A stretch of 64,000 bases of DNA from SHZL01 sp963784425 (GTDB taxonomy: Bacteria > Pseudomonadota > Gammaproteobacteria > Xanthomonadales > SZUA-36): NCBI GenBank assembly GCA_963784425.1, contig CAWARM010000011.1, positions 124,001 through 188,000 of the forward strand, read 5' to 3'. Shown here piece by piece: positions 24,981-34,598 of this stretch (positions are counted from its first letter, which is position 1; every line of letters starts with the position of its first letter). Both the position numbers and the translations under genes were made by a program. The notes under the pieces were generated by a model. That model saw only the letters and a program-made list of their open reading frames with translations. It was not told where the DNA came from and did not search any database.

Positions 24981-26288
24981 TCAGTGTCCCTCGTGGTCTT
25001 TGGCCGGCGGCGGATTCGCCATATCGGCGGGAAGTTTTCCCACGCTCGCCGAAGCCGCCCAGCGCCGTCTGCAGGTTACTTTCCGCATCGATCAGGAAAT
25101 TGGCACGAACCACGACCTGTTCGCCTTCACTCACCCCTTGCAACACTTCGGCATAGCCGTCGCTCCGCCGCCCAAGCGTGACCTCGCGCGGTTCGAACAA
25201 ACCCTCCTCACGCTGCACCAACACCACTTGTCGCTTACCGCTGTCGATCACGGCAGAATCCGGCACCGTCAATGCCATGCCTCCACCTGAATTCAGTTGC
25301 ACGCTGGCGTACAGGTCGGGCTTGAGCAGGCCATCCGGATTGCTCATCTCGACCCGCACCTGAGCCGTGCGTGTTTGCGGCGAAAGCGTGGGATAGATGT
25401 AGGAAACCTCGCCGCTGAACTCGCGTTCCGGATAGGCATCCACGCTGATTTTCACCGGCTGGCCAAGCTGCACCCGTTCCAGGTCCTGCTCGAACACGTC
25501 GGCGATGAGCCAGACGGTCGAAAGGTCTGCGATGCGGAACAACGTCTCGCCCGGCATGAAGCGCATGCCCTGTTGCGCGGTTTTTTCCAGCACCACACCA
25601 TTGGCCGGGGAATAAAGGGTCAGCGTACGAGTGACCTTGCCCTCGCGTTGCAACTGTTGCAACTGGGCAGAGGATATTTCCCAATTGCGCAGGCGTTGCA
25701 ATGCGGCTTCCGCCAACTGGTCAACACCGGCCAGTGATTCCTCCGTTCCGTTCCTGAGCGTCTCACGGCCCTTCCAGGCAATCAGGTACTCTTCCTGGGC
25801 GGAGACCAGCTCAGGGCTATAAACTTCCATCAGGGGCTGACCCCGCTTAACTGGCTGACCGGTGGCATTGACCAGCAGTTTTTCGATATAGCCTTCGAAG
25901 CGCGTGGTGACAGTGACAATGCGGCGCTCATCCGGCTGCAAGCGACCCACGGCCCGCACCGTCCTGGCCAACTCGCGCGACACGGCCGGCTCGGTTTTGA
26001 CTCCAAGCTTTTGCACCTTGTCCAGGCTGATCCTGAGCTGACCGGGGGAGCTTCCTCATCGGCATAGACCGGAACATAGTCCATGCCCATGGGGTCCTTT
26101 TTAGGCACCGGCGATGTATCGTGCAAGCCCATGGGGTTTCGATAATAAAGCACGGCCCGCCCGCCGTGGGCCGGTGCGGCAACCTTCTCTACCGATTGCT
26201 CCCGCTGCATGCCCAGCCAATATCCCGTGCCACTCGCCGCTACCACGCCCAGGCATGCCAGGGTGATCCAGATTGCGGACGTTTTCAT
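24981..26288 (-). CDS. cusB: CusB-type periplasmic adaptor of the RND pump (two frameshifts)
   Basis: About 435 residues. The start at 26288 overlaps the cusC stop (ATGA). After an N-terminal anchor (IWITLACLGVVAAS) comes a heavy-metal-binding domain (YYRNPMG and KKDPMGMDYVPVY, with Met ligands), then a lipoyl/alpha-hairpin/beta-barrel adaptor (GYIEKLLVNATGQPVKRGQ; PANGVVLEKTAQQGM; VWLIADVFEQDL). Breaks: one missing C in a C run near 26045, and one extra A near 25037, after which the proper C terminus reads LPADMANPPPAKDHEGH and stops at 24981. CusB joins CusA to CusC and hands metal to the pump. Confidence 0.85.
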
Positions 26289-27658
26289 AGTTCTTCTCCT
26301 ACCATGCTTTCGATTTCGGCAATACGCAGCTGCTGTTCTACCTGCGCGCGTAATCGATCCTGCCTGGCCTGTTTGACGGCGCGCTGGGCTTCGACCAGAG
26401 TGGCAAAATCGACCTGTCCGGTTTGGTAGCCTGCCACCGCAGAATTCAGCGTCAGTTCTGCTTGCGGCAGCAGGGTGTCGGCTATCAGTTGTTCCCGTCT
26501 GCCTGCAGCGTCCAGCGCAGCAAGAGATTCTTGCAGGCTTCCCGCGATTTCGATTTCAGCAGCCCGCTGCCGTTCTGATGCTGCGGCCAGCATCGCCTCC
26601 GCTTCGCTTTCCTGTGCGCGCCGGGTATCCAGGCGGATCGGGATGTTGACCTCCACCATGGCTTCCCAACTGTCAATGCTGCCGCCGTACTGGGTGGGGG
26701 CAACCATCAGCGTGACATCGGGATAGCGATTCTTTTCCACCAGGCGCCGGTTGGCGTCGGCCGCTGATACTTGCGCTGACTGCATCGCGAGCAGTGGATT
26801 GGTGCGCCGGATTCTGGCTTCCAGGGCCGCGCCATCGACTTTTTCCGGCGCGATCCGGGGCAGTGATTGCGGTTCAGCAATCGGGGCCGACTGCTGCCGC
26901 CCCATGGCAACATTCAAACTTGCCATGGCGTGGTGGCGTTCCGTATCCAGGTCGATGAGTTCGGAACTCAGCAGGGTCTTTTCGACCTGCGCGCGGATCA
27001 CGTCCTGTTGTGGGGCGAGTCCTCCGGCGTAGCGCACCCTGGCTACCTCTTCGAGGCCAGTCAGCAGGTGCAGGATTTCCTGGTTCAACCGGATCAGGCC
27101 GGCGGCCTGGTAATACCGGGCATAGGCGCTCTTGATCCGGGCATGAACCCCTGCGACGGTCGCTTGCTGGCGCCCTTTGACCTGCTCCACTTGCGCCGTA
27201 GCGACTTCTTTGCGCAAACCACGTTTGCCCCACCAGGGGAAGGTCTGTCCCAGCCGATACTGGGTTCCGCCACCGTATCCCGACCACTGATTGACATCAT
27301 CCGGGGCATCCGGCCCGCCGATGTCCATGAAGGTTACGCGCAAGGTGGGATCGGGCAGTGCACCGGCTGGCACGATACGCGCGTTGGCCGCGTCAACGTC
27401 GTAGCCCATAGCTGCGAGTTCCGGGTTGTGGGTATCGGCCCACAGCAGCAATTCCTGCACATCAGCGCCAATGGGGGCAGGCATAGTCGCTGAGTTGGGC
27501 AACGCACCTGTCATCTCCGGCGTCATCTCGGGTGCCATCAACCCTGGCGCCACCACCGGTTCTACAGCAGCGCACACCGGGGCAAGCGCCATTGCCATCA
27601 CTGCAGTGAGAACCGTCAAAACGAGTCGCGGGACTACGTCATCAATCGCTACGATCAT
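26285..27658 (-). CDS. cusC: CusC/TolC-type outer-membrane efflux channel
   Basis: About 457 residues from the ATG at 27658, seven bases behind TTGGAGAA; a TTG four codons earlier is less likely. Signal peptide (LVLTVLTAVMAMALAPVCA) without a lipobox. Two outer-membrane-efflux repeats of alpha-helical and beta segments follow: ELLLWADTHNPELAAMGYD, QTFPWWGKRG, RYAGGLAPQQDVIRAQ in the first and YQTGQVDFATLVEAQRA in the second. The trimer would form the exit duct of the copper/silver pump. First of the three pump genes; a Met/His-rich protein gene precedes it by about 100 bases. Confidence 0.88.
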   Translation of the reverse strand: MIVAIDDVVPRLVLTVLTAVMAMALAPVCAAVEPVVAPGLMAPEMTPEMTGALPNSATMPAPIGADVQELLLWADTHNPELAAMGYDVDAANARIVPAGALPDPTLRVTFMDIGGPDAPDDVNQWSGYGGGTQYRLGQTFPWWGKRGLRKEVATAQVEQVKGRQQATVAGVHARIKSAYARYYQAAGLIRLNQEILHLLTGLEEVARVRYAGGLAPQQDVIRAQVEKTLLSSELIDLDTERHHAMASLNVAMGRQQSAPIAEPQSLPRIAPEKVDGAALEARIRRTNPLLAMQSAQVSAADANRRLVEKNRYPDVTLMVAPTQYGGSIDSWEAMVEVNIPIRLDTRRAQESEAEAMLAAASERQRAAEIEIAGSLQESLAALDAAGRREQLIADTLLPQAELTLNSAVAGYQTGQVDFATLVEAQRAVKQARQDRLRAQVEQQLRIAEIESMVGEEL

Positions 27659-27754
27659 GTCATTCTCCAAAACCTGTCAGGCGCCAAGGGGCGCTTTGCA
27701 TGCTTACAGAAGCACTGAACCGGGGCGCGAGACACCTACCCCGGCGGGGACAGA

Positions 27755-28135
27755 TCAGGAGAGGGTTGGAGGGTGGTAGGGTGGACTGGAGTGGCTGGGC
27801 GCGATTTCGCCGGAAGCGATAGTTACGCGGATCGTGGGAAGATTTGCGAAGGCTGCCTGGGGAGTGGAGGAAACCAGGGAAGTAGTGGCAACGCAGGAGC
27901 CACAATGCATGAACGAGGCACAGTCACCCGGTGCCGTTGCATGTTGCGGGTCACAGCAATTGGAACCAGCCCCGTCCCCATGGTCCATGTGACTCAAGTC
28001 CATGTGACTCATGTGCATGGCGGAATGGTCCATCTGCTGACCCTGGTCCATTTTGCAGGCAAAAGCCTGCAGCGGCAGGCAGGCAACAGCCAGGGCCAGC
28101 AGGAGGGTCAAAACTTTTTTCGTCGGGTTGCGCAT
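27755..28135 (-). CDS. Small exported Met/His/Cys-rich metal-binding protein
   Basis: 126 residues with a clear signal peptide (LTLLLALAVACLPLQAFA). The mature start carries a dense cluster of potential copper ligands: CKMDQGQQMDHSAMHMSHMD and LSHMDHGDG, followed by Cys pairs (SNCCDP, MHCGSC). It has no enzyme motif. Such proteins accompany Cus and Cop systems as periplasmic metal buffers, or, as for CopL-like proteins, are needed for copper-responsive expression. Same direction as and upstream of cusCBA, so it probably opens the operon. The leader holds a possible -10 (TAATAT near 28160) but no clear operator. Confidence 0.75.
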   Translation of the reverse strand: MRNPTKKVLTLLLALAVACLPLQAFACKMDQGQQMDHSAMHMSHMDLSHMDHGDGAGSNCCDPQHATAPGDCASFMHCGSCVATTSLVSSTPQAAFANLPTIRVTIASGEIAPSHSSPPYHPPTLS

Positions 28136-28259
28136 GCCTGAACTCGCGAGTCTCCGAAATATTACTTTACCGAACAGTGACTTACTGAAACTTTCTTTAC
28201 TAAGGTCTTAGCATACTGGATAGTGCCGGATTCTGCCATAGGCAGGTCCATTTTTCCCT

Positions 28260-30674
28260 TTATTCCCCGTACGGTATCCAGATGTTCTTGATTTCCGTGG
28301 CCTTGCGCAGGAACACCTCGCCCTGGCCCTGCCCGGGGTTTTCCCAGTCGTGGAACTTGCCATAGTTCACCCAGGTGCGTTTCATGCTGGCCGCCGCATG
28401 TTCTTCCACCATCCTGCTGCCTTCCCGCGTGCCCCAATACCACAGGCCCTCGATGTCATAATGCCGGGCCAGCACTTCGGCCAGTACGTCCTGGTTGCCG
28501 GTAACGATGTTGACCACTCCGCCAGGCAGGTCGGATGTGTCCAGCACCTGGTAAAAATCGGTGGCCAGCAGAGCGTAGTGCTGCGAAGGCACCACCACCA
28601 CGGCATTGCCCATGGCAATGGCCGGAAAAACGGTGGATACGAAGCCCAACAGCCCTGCTTCCTCCGGCGCAACGATTCCGATCACGCCCAGCGCTTCCTT
28701 CATCGCCAGGGTGATATTGCGATACGGGGTGGCGTGAACCCGGCTGTCGTACTTGTCCGACAGCGCTGCGTAGGTATAGATCCGCTCTATGCACAGGTCG
28801 AGTTCAGACCGGGCAGCTGCCTGGTCCTTGCCACTCAACTGCATGATGCGCTGCACAAACTCAGCACCACGCACGGCCAGGTTTTCGGCAATGTAGTACA
28901 GTACCTGGGCGCGGTTGTGCGCCGTGGTCCCGCTCCAGCCCGTAACGCTACCCACAGCACTGCGGGCTGCCTCCACCGCATTGCGAATGTCCTTGCGATT
29001 GCCCACGGGTATTTCGGCAATCACGCGGCCCGATGCATCCATGGCCGCCATACTGTAACCACCGTCCGGGCGCACCTGCTTGCCGCCAATGTACAGCTTG
29101 GGCGTGCGATCGATCTGTGGCGCCGCTTCGTGGCCAACGGCGCCTGCCGGCGCGCCCGGGCTGTCCATTGGCGGCAGCGCTTGCACCGGCCCGGCACTGA
29201 GCTGATCTTCCCACAGGGGCTTGATGTATTCGTACAAACCCTCGCGGCCGCCCTCGCGGCCGAAGCCCGATTCGCGGTAGCCGCCAAAGCCCGCTGCCGC
29301 ATCAAACACGTTGGTGCAATTGATCCACACCGACCCGGCCTTGATCTGCGGCGCGATGTCCAGCGCCAGGTTGATATTCTCGGTCCACACGCTGGCAGCC
29401 AGCCCGTAGCGGCTGTTGTTGGCCAGTTGCACGGCTTCTGCCGGGGTGCGAAACGTCATGGACACCAGCACCGGACCGAAAATTTCTTCCTGCGCCAGGG
29501 TGGCCGAAGGCTGCACCTCGGTGAGCAGGGTGGGCGGGTAATAGCAGCCTTTTTCCGGCAGCGTGCAGTGCGGTTGCCATTTGCGCGCACCCTCCGCGAC
29601 GCCCAGTTCAACCATCTGTGTGACACGTTCCAGTTGAGTGGAATCAATCAGGGCGCCGATATCAACGCTCTTGTCCAGCGAATCGCCCACCACCAGCTTG
29701 GCCATGCGCTTGCGGATTTTTTCATGCAGCACATCGGCAATGGATTCCTGCACCAGCAAGCGCGAACCGGCACAACACACCTGGCCCTGGTTGAACCAGA
29801 TGGCATCCACCAGGCCTTCCACCACACTATCGAGATCACTGTCTTCAAACACCAGGAAAGGAGACTTTCCACCCAGCTCCAGGGTGAGTTTCTTGCCCGT
29901 GCCGGCAGTGGCCTTGCGCAGAATGCGCCCCACTTCGGTGGATCCGGTAAATGCCAGCTTGCCGACTCCGGGGTGCACCGTCAGCGCCTGCCCCGCCTTG
30001 TGGTCGCCCAGCACCAGGTTGAAGACGCCGGCGGGTAGACCAATTTCACAGCACATTTCGGCAAACAACACGGCGGTAGAGGAAGTAAATTCCGCCGGTT
30101 TGAGCACCACGGTATTGCCCATGGCCAGCGCGGGAGCCACCTTCCATGCCAGCATGAGCAGCGGAAAATTCCATGGGATGATTTGCCCTACCACACCGAT
30201 TTGGCGGAAACCGGGAAACTCCTCCGCCATCAACTGTGCCCAGCCCGCGTGGTAATAAAAATGCCGCGCCACCAGCGGGATGTCGATATCGCGGGACTCG
30301 CGAATAGGCTTGCCGTTGTCCAGGCTTTCCAGCACGGCGAACAAACGGCTGTTTTTCTGGATATGCCGGGCCATGGCGTACAGGTAACGCGCGCGGCCAT
30401 GGCCACCCAGGGCAACCCATCCGTCCAGCGCGTGCGCCGCGGCATTCACGGCACGGTCTACATCCACGGCATTGCCATCGGCCACCCGCGCCAGGACTTC
30501 GCCGGTGGCCGGATTGCGGGTGTCAAAATACTCTCCGGAATCGGGTGGCGTCCATTCCCCGGCAATCAGGTGCTGCAAAGTGGCATCGTGCCGCTGCAGC
30601 CAGGATTGAGCCTCCGCTGCGCTTTCCGGCGCCGGGCCGTACTCCATGCTGGTGAAGATTTCACGTACGGACAT
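28260..30674 (-). CDS. Double-domain aldehyde dehydrogenase linked to DeoC
   Basis: 804 residues. The first ~490 form a complete aldehyde dehydrogenase: GQIIPWNFPLLMLAWK, FTGSTEVGRIL, LELGGKSPFLVFEDS (base Glu) and NQGQVCCAGSR (catalytic Cys). From about 530 a second, shorter aldehyde-dehydrogenase-like domain follows (GRVIAEIPVGNRKDIRNA; EALGVIGIVAPEE; GNAVVVVPSQHYAL) that lacks the Cys motif and is probably structural. This architecture is often encoded beside deoC, 17 bases upstream here. With DeoC making acetaldehyde, the enzyme should oxidise it to acetate, avoiding release of a toxic aldehyde. A possible channelling role for the second domain is speculative. Confidence 0.85.
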   Translation of the reverse strand: MSVREIFTSMEYGPAPESAAEAQSWLQRHDATLQHLIAGEWTPPDSGEYFDTRNPATGEVLARVADGNAVDVDRAVNAAAHALDGWVALGGHGRARYLYAMARHIQKNSRLFAVLESLDNGKPIRESRDIDIPLVARHFYYHAGWAQLMAEEFPGFRQIGVVGQIIPWNFPLLMLAWKVAPALAMGNTVVLKPAEFTSSTAVLFAEMCCEIGLPAGVFNLVLGDHKAGQALTVHPGVGKLAFTGSTEVGRILRKATAGTGKKLTLELGGKSPFLVFEDSDLDSVVEGLVDAIWFNQGQVCCAGSRLLVQESIADVLHEKIRKRMAKLVVGDSLDKSVDIGALIDSTQLERVTQMVELGVAEGARKWQPHCTLPEKGCYYPPTLLTEVQPSATLAQEEIFGPVLVSMTFRTPAEAVQLANNSRYGLAASVWTENINLALDIAPQIKAGSVWINCTNVFDAAAGFGGYRESGFGREGGREGLYEYIKPLWEDQLSAGPVQALPPMDSPGAPAGAVGHEAAPQIDRTPKLYIGGKQVRPDGGYSMAAMDASGRVIAEIPVGNRKDIRNAVEAARSAVGSVTGWSGTTAHNRAQVLYYIAENLAVRGAEFVQRIMQLSGKDQAAARSELDLCIERIYTYAALSDKYDSRVHATPYRNITLAMKEALGVIGIVAPEEAGLLGFVSTVFPAIAMGNAVVVVPSQHYALLATDFYQVLDTSDLPGGVVNIVTGNQDVLAEVLARHYDIEGLWYWGTREGSRMVEEHAAASMKRTWVNYGKFHDWENPGQGQGEVFLRKATEIKNIWIPYGE

Positions 30675-30691
30675 GCTTGATTCCCTTCCCT

Positions 30692-31690
30692 CTAGGAGCC
30701 AGTCGGATGCCTGAACTGGGCCGAATAACTGCCAGTGAGGTGGTGCTCCAGTTGGCGTTCAATGTCACCCAGCAAACTACTTGCACCAAAACGGAATAAA
30801 TGGGGTGTAAGCCATTGATTGCCTAGTTCTTCCTTGATAAGAATCAGGTACTCAAGGGCGTCCTTTGCCTTGTTGATCCCGCCCGCCGGTTTGTAGCCCA
30901 CGCGATAGCCCGTGAGTTCATGGTAGGCCCGGATCGCCCGCACCATGACCAGGCTGAACGGCAGCGTGGCATTGACCGACTCCTTGCCGGTACTGGTCTT
31001 GATGAAATCCGCTCCGGCCATCATGCATACCCAGCTGGCCTTGGCTACATTGCTGAGCGTGCCCAGTTCACCGGTCGCGAGGATGGTTTTTACATGTGCC
31101 TCGCCGCAGGCTTCCCGGTAGGCCTGCACTTCCCGGTACAGACCGATCCAATCCCCGGTTAGTACCTTGGCGCGGCTGATGACGATATCGATTTCCGTTG
31201 CGCCGGCTTTAACCGATTCCCGTATCTGCGCCAGCTTCAAGGCCAGCGGTATCTGGCCGGCGGGAAATCCGGTGGATACCGCGGCCACCGGAATGCCGCT
31301 GCCCTGCAACTCCTCGACGGCGGTCGCTATCAGGTTGTGGTACACGCACACGGCGCCAACGGTGATGCCAAGATCCGCCACGCCCAGGCCGGCGAGAATG
31401 TCCTGCCGCACCGGCCGCATGGCCTTCTGGCACAATCTGCGCACCTTGCCCGGCGTGTCATCACCGGCCAGCGTGGTCAGGTCGATGCAGCTGATGGCCT
31501 TGAGCAGCCAGGCGGCCTGGTAGTCCTTCTTTATGGAGCGCCGTTTACCAAAACCGGCGGCCCTGCGCTCCACCGCGCTGCGGTTGACGCGCAAGCTGCC
31601 GAAAAGCCCAGGCTCAAACGGCAGGCCGGGATTCCGCTCTGGCGCGCGCCCGCCAATGGCGCGGACATTATTTTCGGTAACTGGTGTCAT
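30692..31690 (-). CDS. deoC: Deoxyribose-phosphate aldolase
   Basis: 332 residues, longer than the ~250 of the E. coli enzyme because of an N-terminal extension of about 70 residues; this is the length of the eukaryote-like DeoC group. It is a TIM barrel with IDLTTLAGDDTPGKV (N-terminal Lys/Asp region), GATEIDIVISRAKVL, HVKTILATGELG and FIKTSTGKESVNATLPF, where the first Lys forms the Schiff base and the second is the catalytic partner. It splits 2-deoxyribose-5-phosphate into glyceraldehyde-3-phosphate and acetaldehyde. Co-transcribed with the aldehyde dehydrogenase. The 98 bases to the divergent enolase gene must hold both promoters. Confidence 0.93.
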   Translation of the reverse strand: MTPVTENNVRAIGGRAPERNPGLPFEPGLFGSLRVNRSAVERRAAGFGKRRSIKKDYQAAWLLKAISCIDLTTLAGDDTPGKVRRLCQKAMRPVRQDILAGLGVADLGITVGAVCVYHNLIATAVEELQGSGIPVAAVSTGFPAGQIPLALKLAQIRESVKAGATEIDIVISRAKVLTGDWIGLYREVQAYREACGEAHVKTILATGELGTLSNVAKASWVCMMAGADFIKTSTGKESVNATLPFSLVMVRAIRAYHELTGYRVGYKPAGGINKAKDALEYLILIKEELGNQWLTPHLFRFGASSLLGDIERQLEHHLTGSYSAQFRHPTGS

Positions 31691-31788
31691 GGCCCTGGTC
31701 TATGTCCGTCTATTCCGGTCAGCAACAAGCTTCAGTATAGTGGTCTGCGCGAAGCAAGTGCAGCCCGGAAACCAAATTTAAGGCCACT

Positions 31789-32892
31789 ATGAAAATCAAG
31801 AACCTCACCGTCTACCAGGTGGACTTACCGCTGCACGAGGGCCGCTACGCCTGGTCAGGCGGAAAGTCGGTGGATGTGTTCGACAGCACCGTGGTGTGCA
31901 TTCAGGCCGACAGCGGCCTGGAAGGATGGGGTGAGACCTGTCCGCTGGGACCGCACTACCTGCCCTCTTATGCCAATGGCGTGCGCGCCGGCATTGCTGA
32001 AATCGGCCAGCAACTGATCGGTGAGGATCCCTGCAGCATCGACGTGTTGGTGCGCAAGATGGATCGCTGGCTCAAGGGGCATCCCTACGTCAAGTCGGCC
32101 ATCGACATGGCCTGCTGGGACCTGTTGGGCAAGGCCTGCAGGCAACCGGTATCCGCCTTGTTGGGGGGGGCGGACGGCGAGCACGTGCGCTTGTACCGGG
32201 CGATTTCCCAACAGTCCCCGGAAGGCATGGCAAAGAACGTGGCGCAGTACCGCACCGACGGTTACCGTTGTTTTCAGCTCAAGGTGGGCGGTGATCCCGA
32301 TGTGGACATCGAACGCATCAGTGCCTGCGCGGATGTGTTGCAATCGGGGGACGTGCTCATCGCCGATGCCAATACCGGCTGGCTGCCGCATCAGGCCCTG
32401 CGGGTGGTGCGCGCGCTGCGGAACATTGATGTTTACATCGAGCAACCCTGCGACACGTATGCGGAATGCCTGGAAGTCCGGCGGCATACCGATCTCCCTT
32501 TTATCCTGGATGAATCCATTGATTCCATGCAGGCCGTGCAACAGGCCTGCACCGACCGGGCGATGGATGTGGCCAACATCAAGATCAGCAAAATGGGCGG
32601 GCTCAGCAAAGCCAGGCTTGCGCGGGACTTCCTGTGCGCACAAGGCATCGCCCTGACCATTGAAGATACCTGGGGCGGCGACATCGTCACCGCCGCCATT
32701 GCCCACCTGGCGCACAGCACGCCGCAGCGCAACCGCTTTACCGCCACCGATTTCAATTCCTACGTGACCCGGCGTATCGCCGATGGCGCGCCGCAACGCA
32801 AGGAAGGCTGGATGGTAAGCTCGGGCGGTGATGGCCTGGGAGTCGAACCCATACGTGCAGTCTTGGGCGAACCCGTGCTGACTTTTAGCTGA
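31789..32892 (+). CDS. Enolase-superfamily dehydratase, probably cis-3-hydroxy-L-proline dehydratase
   Basis: 367 residues, a mandelate-racemase/muconate-lactonising-enzyme protein. The N-terminal capping domain has PLHEGRYAWSGGKSVDVF and GWGETCPLGPHYLPSYA, a pattern I associate with cis-3-hydroxyproline dehydratase / hydroxyproline-betaine epimerase enzymes. Barrel residues visible: QLKVGGDPDVD (catalytic Lys, no preceding Lys two residues before), IADANTG (metal Asp), IEQPC (metal Glu), LDESIDS (metal) and KISKMGGLSKA (second Lys). It would abstract an alpha proton next to a carboxylate. The N-terminal loop decides substrate, so the assignment needs an assay. First gene of an operon with an amidohydrolase and a TonB receptor. 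Confidence 0.75.
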   Translation: MKIKNLTVYQVDLPLHEGRYAWSGGKSVDVFDSTVVCIQADSGLEGWGETCPLGPHYLPSYANGVRAGIAEIGQQLIGEDPCSIDVLVRKMDRWLKGHPYVKSAIDMACWDLLGKACRQPVSALLGGADGEHVRLYRAISQQSPEGMAKNVAQYRTDGYRCFQLKVGGDPDVDIERISACADVLQSGDVLIADANTGWLPHQALRVVRALRNIDVYIEQPCDTYAECLEVRRHTDLPFILDESIDSMQAVQQACTDRAMDVANIKISKMGGLSKARLARDFLCAQGIALTIEDTWGGDIVTAAIAHLAHSTPQRNRFTATDFNSYVTRRIADGAPQRKEGWMVSSGGDGLGVEPIRAVLGEPVLTFS

Positions 32893-32912
32893 TTGACTCA
32901 GGAGCGCAACCC

Positions 32913-34598
32913 ATGAAACGACGCCGATTTATTTCTGATGCCGGCCTGCTCGGTAGTGCAGGCGCACTGTTGCCGGCCGCACTGCAGGCGCAGGATTCCT
33001 CCGGCGGCCCGGTTCGAGCGGACGTGTTAATCCGTAATGCCCGGGTGTACACCATGGATGGAAGCCGGCCAGGAGCGCAAGCCGTGGCGCTGATGGGTAC
33101 CCGTATCCTGGCCGTCGGGTCGAACGAAGAACTCAGCTCCCTGCAGCATCCTGGAACCGAGATCATCGATGCAACCGGGGCCACGGTTACACCGGGGTTT
33201 ATCGATGCCCACAGCCACCCCGACGGCGCTAACGAAGTTACCGGGGCTGACGTAAATCTGCCCAGCGTCGCGGCCATCCAGCAGGCCATGCGCCGGGAAG
33301 CGGCGCAGACGCCACCCGACGAATGGGTCATAGGCAATAAATACGATGACACCAAGCTGAGTGAAGAACGGCCGGTTAACCGGCACGACCTGGATGATGC
33401 CGTGCCCCTGCAGCCGGCCATTATTTTTCACCGCGGGGGCCACACGGCCGTGCTCAATACCCGCGGATTGGAAGTGGCGGGGATCACGCTGCAGACACCC
33501 GACCCGGAAGGCGGACAATTTGGCCGTGCCAACGGCGAGCTCACGGGCTTTGTTGCCGAAAAAGCCATGACTGAAGTGGTGCAGAAAGCCGGAAAATGGC
33601 CGGAAATCAGCCGCAAGGTACGCCGCGACGGCGTGGCGTTCATGTCACGCGCAATGGCAGCAGCCGGGCTGACCTCTACTACCGACGCCGCATGTTCACT
33701 GGATAACTTCGTGGCCTACCAGGACGCACGCGCTGCTGGCGAGCTCCTGACGCGCGTGGCCATCATGCCCTATGGTCCAAGCGACTTCTTTGCGCATCTC
33801 AAAGGGGCCGGCATTCGCAGCGGGTTTGGTGATGACTGGATCCGTTTTGGTGCGGTCAAGTACGCCGCCGATGGTTCTGCCTCGGAACGAACCATGCGCA
33901 TGAGCACGCCCTATGAAGGCCGCCCCGATGACTATGGCATCCTGACCATGAGCCAGCAGGAAATCGACGTGGCCGTGGCGGATGCCCTGGCGAATGGCTG
34001 GCGCATTGGCATTCACGCCAACGGTGACGTCACCATAGCCATGGTGCTCAATGCCTATGAGGCCGGTCTGAAAGGCTGGCAGGGAGAAAACCCACGCTTG
34101 CGCATCGAGCATTGTTCACTGGTCAATCCGGACCTGTTGCGCCGCATCAAGGCTGCCGGCGTTATTCCTGCGCCGTTTTACACCTATGCGCATTACCACG
34201 GCGAAAAGTGGGTCAATTACGGCCCCGAGAAGATGGAATGGATGTTCGCCCACAAGTCGTTCCTGGATTATGGAATCCCCGTGGCGCCCGCATCGGACTA
34301 CACACCCGGCCCCTTCGAGCCGCTGATGGCGATCCAGAGCATGGTCACGCGCAAGGATTTCAAAGGCCGTGTCTGGGGGCCGAGTCAGCGCATCACCGTC
34401 GACCAGGCGCTGCAGGTATGCACGATGAATGGCGCCTACGCCTCCATGGAGGAAAACACCAAGGGCAGCCTGACACCCGGCAAACTGGCGGATCTCGTTA
34501 TCCTTGGCGCCGATCCGCACGACACAGCGCCAGATGAAATCAAACACATTCCCGTGCTGCGCACCATGGTTGACGGAAAAACGGTATTTGCTGCGTGA
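32913..34598 (+). CDS. Exported YtcJ-like amidohydrolase
   Basis: 561 residues. The N terminus (MKRRRFISDAGLLGSAG...ALQAQ) looks like a Tat signal, although only R-R-R-F-I fits the twin-arginine motif loosely. An amidohydrolase-3 domain follows with the first metal motif DAHSHPDG, further ligands in GNKYDD, GIHANGD and IEHCSLV, and ASDYTPGP near the end. YtcJ-like enzymes hydrolyse amide bonds of N-acyl or N-formyl compounds. Signal and context suggest a periplasmic hydrolase that trims the ligand brought in by the neighbouring receptor. Starts 20 bases after the dehydratase and its stop overlaps the receptor's GTG (GTGA). Confidence 0.82.
   Translation: MKRRRFISDAGLLGSAGALLPAALQAQDSSGGPVRADVLIRNARVYTMDGSRPGAQAVALMGTRILAVGSNEELSSLQHPGTEIIDATGATVTPGFIDAHSHPDGANEVTGADVNLPSVAAIQQAMRREAAQTPPDEWVIGNKYDDTKLSEERPVNRHDLDDAVPLQPAIIFHRGGHTAVLNTRGLEVAGITLQTPDPEGGQFGRANGELTGFVAEKAMTEVVQKAGKWPEISRKVRRDGVAFMSRAMAAAGLTSTTDAACSLDNFVAYQDARAAGELLTRVAIMPYGPSDFFAHLKGAGIRSGFGDDWIRFGAVKYAADGSASERTMRMSTPYEGRPDDYGILTMSQQEIDVAVADALANGWRIGIHANGDVTIAMVLNAYEAGLKGWQGENPRLRIEHCSLVNPDLLRRIKAAGVIPAPFYTYAHYHGEKWVNYGPEKMEWMFAHKSFLDYGIPVAPASDYTPGPFEPLMAIQSMVTRKDFKGRVWGPSQRITVDQALQVCTMNGAYASMEENTKGSLTPGKLADLVILGADPHDTAPDEIKHIPVLRTMVDGKTVFAA

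Noticed and set aside
28350..30038. 562-codon open frame on the plus strand
   Set aside because: Antisense to the double aldehyde dehydrogenase; composition of a shadow frame and no recognisable fold.
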